DNA of 6,856 nucleotides. Source: DASUFI01 sp036274635. GTDB taxonomy: Bacteria; Planctomycetota; B15-G4. The DNA is taken from assembly GCA_036274635.1 (NCBI GenBank), contig DASUFI010000033.1:1-6856 (forward strand), read 5' to 3'. The notes below the pieces were generated by a model. That model worked only from the letters and a program-made list of their open reading frames with translations, searched no databases and was not told the origin of the DNA. The translations under genes were made by a program, and so were the position numbers. Positions 6,079 through 6,856 of this stretch are shown here, one piece after another (within the stretch, counting starts at the first letter, position 1; each line of letters begins with the position of its first letter).

Positions 6079-6094
6079 GCGCCCCGGGGGGCGC
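6079..6094 (-). promoter_or_regulatory. GC-rich inverted repeat just upstream of the 69-aa gene's ribosome binding site
   Basis: GCGCCCC and GGGGCGC flank two G residues (plus strand), giving a 7-bp dyad. In RNA about 5-6 bp would pair around a small loop. It ends 4 nt from the Shine-Dalgarno sequence, so in a minus-strand message it would be a stem directly before the ribosome site. It could modulate translation, serve as an operator, or be a chance product of high GC. Confidence 0.35.
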
Positions 6095-6099
6095 GCTGA

Positions 6100-6117
6100 A
6101 CGTCAGGGGACGTCAGG
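6100..6117. repeat. Tandem octamer repeat with 10-bp period (possible operator)
   Basis: ACGTCAGG occurs at 6100-6107 and again at 6110-6117, exactly 10 bp apart, so both copies would face the same side of the helix. The minus-strand form is CCTGACGT. It lies 36 bp before the start codon of the 69-aa gene and about 100 bp before the TPR gene, and directly precedes the TTGAGA -35-like hexamer. The spacing and place suit a regulator binding site, but no regulator can be named. Confidence 0.4.
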
Positions 6118-6174
6118 TTGAGACTTCCACTGCGGCCGTTTTCATTCATCCGGACATGAGCTTTGGCCGATACG

Positions 6175-6188
6175 GGGCCGTCCGGCCC
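6175..6188 (+). repeat. Short inverted repeat in the TPR gene leader
   Basis: GGGCC and GGCCC flank the 4-nt loop GTCC, forming a small 5-bp hairpin 16 nt before the Shine-Dalgarno sequence of the TPR gene. No T-tract follows. It may be a leader stem or chance. Confidence 0.25.
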
Positions 6189-6204
6189 AGTACAGACGCT
6201 CGCC

Positions 6205-6210
6205 GGAGGG
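6205..6210 (+). promoter_or_regulatory. Ribosome binding site supporting the TTG start of the TPR gene
   Basis: GGAGGG lies 6 nt before TTG 6217, an almost ideal site. It decides for this rare start codon, since the first in-frame ATG comes only after the signal peptide. Confidence 0.65.
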
Positions 6211-6216
6211 CCAACC

Positions 6217-6856
6217 TTGACGCGACATCTCGGAACCTACCTCCGATCCGGAGCGCTCGCTGCAGCGCTGGCCGCCTGCGTGGGGGCCCCCGCGAGCCCG
6301 GAACCCGACCCGCTCCAGGCCACGGCGGAGCCCGGCGAGGCGGCCGCGACGTCCACGCCCCAGGCCGCCACGCCGGACCTGCTGTCCATGCTGGCCGCTG
6401 GCGCCCAGGCGCTCTCCGCCGGCGACGCGGACGTGGCCGTCACGCTGCTCGACCGGGCCGTGGCGGCCGGCGCCGACGACTGCACCGCCCACTTCCTGTG
6501 CGGCGTCGCCCACCTGCGCCTCGGCGAGCTGGCCGCCGCGCGCGCGGAGCTGCAGACCGCCGTGGACCGCGATCCCGCGGACCACTCCGCGCGCTGCGTC
6601 CTCGCCCGCGTCTGCCACATGTCGGGCGATTCCGCAGCGGCGCTCGATCAGCTCGGGCGGGCCCTCGATCAGTCGCCCGACGACGCGCGCCTGCACACGA
6701 TGATCGGCCACGTCGCGCTGGACTCGGGGCAGCTCGACGTAGCCTTCGAGCACCTGTCCAGGGCCATCGAGCTGGACCCCGACGACGCCGACGCGCACCG
6801 CGGCCTCGGGCTGCTCTTCGCGGACGTCGGCGATCCCGCGCGCGCGTCGCTGGCCT
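6217..6856 (+). CDS. TPR-repeat lipoprotein (3' truncated by window edge)
   Basis: The first 213 residues of a predicted exported lipoprotein; the frame is still open at the window end. Translation from TTG 6217, preceded by a strong GGAGGG, gives MTRHLGTYLRSGALAAALAAC, a type II signal peptide with Cys21 in an LAAC lipobox. A Pro/Ala/Glu-rich linker (about 22-53) leads into tetratricopeptide repeats of exactly 34 residues: about 54-87, 88-121, 122-155, 156-189 and the start of a fifth from 190. Typical TPR positions are filled, for example AVDRDPADHSA and AIELDPDDADAHRGLG. TPR domains form superhelical scaffolds for protein-protein contacts, so a role in assembling an envelope complex is likely, but the partner is unknown. 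The gene is transcribed away from the 69-aa gene across a shared intergenic region. Confidence 0.88.
   Translation, partial: MTRHLGTYLRSGALAAALAACVGAPASPEPDPLQATAEPGEAAATSTPQAATPDLLSMLAAGAQALSAGDADVAVTLLDRAVAAGADDCTAHFLCGVAHLRLGELAAARAELQTAVDRDPADHSARCVLARVCHMSGDSAAALDQLGRALDQSPDDARLHTMIGHVALDSGQLDVAFEHLSRAIELDPDDADAHRGLGLLFADVGDPARASLA

Larger units (their letters stand above)
6065..6216. other. Divergent intergenic region between the 69-aa gene and the TPR lipoprotein gene
   Basis: The 152-bp region must hold promoters for both directions. It contains the two ribosome binding sites, two GC-rich dyads, a tandem octamer repeat and a short AT-richer patch (about 6137-6149). For the plus strand, TTGAGA (6118-6123) followed after 17 bp by TTCATT (6141-6146) is a weak sigma70-like pair; its -10 matches only three of six consensus positions. 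I see no convincing promoter for the minus strand and no known riboswitch motif. Confidence 0.5.

Noticed and set aside
6113..6145. Possible 10-codon leader peptide (MKTAAVEVST) on the minus strand before the 69-aa gene
   Set aside because: The frame is too short to judge, has only a weak GGATGA before it, and shows no run of regulatory codons; chance is sufficient.
6643..6672. Direct repeat CTCGATCAG within the TPR gene
   Set aside because: It encodes the repeated ALDQ of a TPR helix (ALDQLGRALDQ), so it follows from the protein and not from a DNA element.
6142..6798. Minus-strand 218-codon frame opposite the TPR gene
   Set aside because: The plus strand has exact 34-residue TPR periodicity, a lipobox and a strong ribosome site; the reverse product is Gly/Arg-rich without features.
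1..6856. CRISPR array, insertion sequence, tRNA or phage remnants
   Set aside because: No regularly spaced repeats, transposase motifs, terminal inverted repeats, cloverleaf-like segments or phage genes were seen on either strand.

Overview
The window is very GC-rich with strong G/C bias at third codon positions, and it holds few non-coding bases. It encodes a single-chain (alpha2) glycyl-tRNA synthetase rather than the alpha2/beta2 enzyme of enterobacteria, several lipoproteins with an L-A-A-C lipobox, a large protein made of carboxypeptidase-regulatory-like modules, and a TPR lipoprotein. This mix suggests a high-GC Gram-negative bacterium such as Myxococcota or a high-GC Planctomycetota lineage. 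The sequence alone cannot decide between them.

Layout from left to right. (1) 1-810, plus strand: the C-terminal half of glycyl-tRNA synthetase, cut by the window edge. (2) 818-2608, plus: a complete PTS enzyme I (ptsI) with all catalytic residues, 7 nt behind the synthetase gene and without a neighbouring HPr gene. (3) 2655-3908, plus: a compact three-gene envelope operon. It has two LPP20-like lipoproteins, the second started by a TTG that overlaps the first gene's stop in a TTGA quartet, then a single-pass membrane protein with a small PEGA-like outer domain, starting one base after the second stop. A putative extended -10 element lies in the 46-nt gap behind ptsI. (4) 3910-5820, minus: a 636-aa membrane-anchored protein of about six beta-sandwich modules, convergent with the operon and separated from it by one base. 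(5) 5855-6064, minus: a 69-aa protein of unknown function with a strong ribosome binding site, upstream of the modular gene on the same strand. (6) 6065-6216: a divergent intergenic region with an 18-bp tandem repeat of 10-bp period and GC-rich dyads. (7) 6217 to the edge, plus: a TTG-initiated lipoprotein with at least four and a half TPR units.

The first two genes are housekeeping or regulatory (translation; PEP-dependent phosphorylation). Of the five genes after them, all but the 69-aa protein carry a lipobox or a membrane anchor, so the right two-thirds of the window looks like a cell-envelope region. No mobile element, CRISPR array, tRNA or rRNA is visible. I do not see convincing evidence for a wholly new system. 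The best candidates for something undescribed are the coupled lipoprotein/PEGA-like operon and the 69-aa gene with its repeat-containing upstream region.
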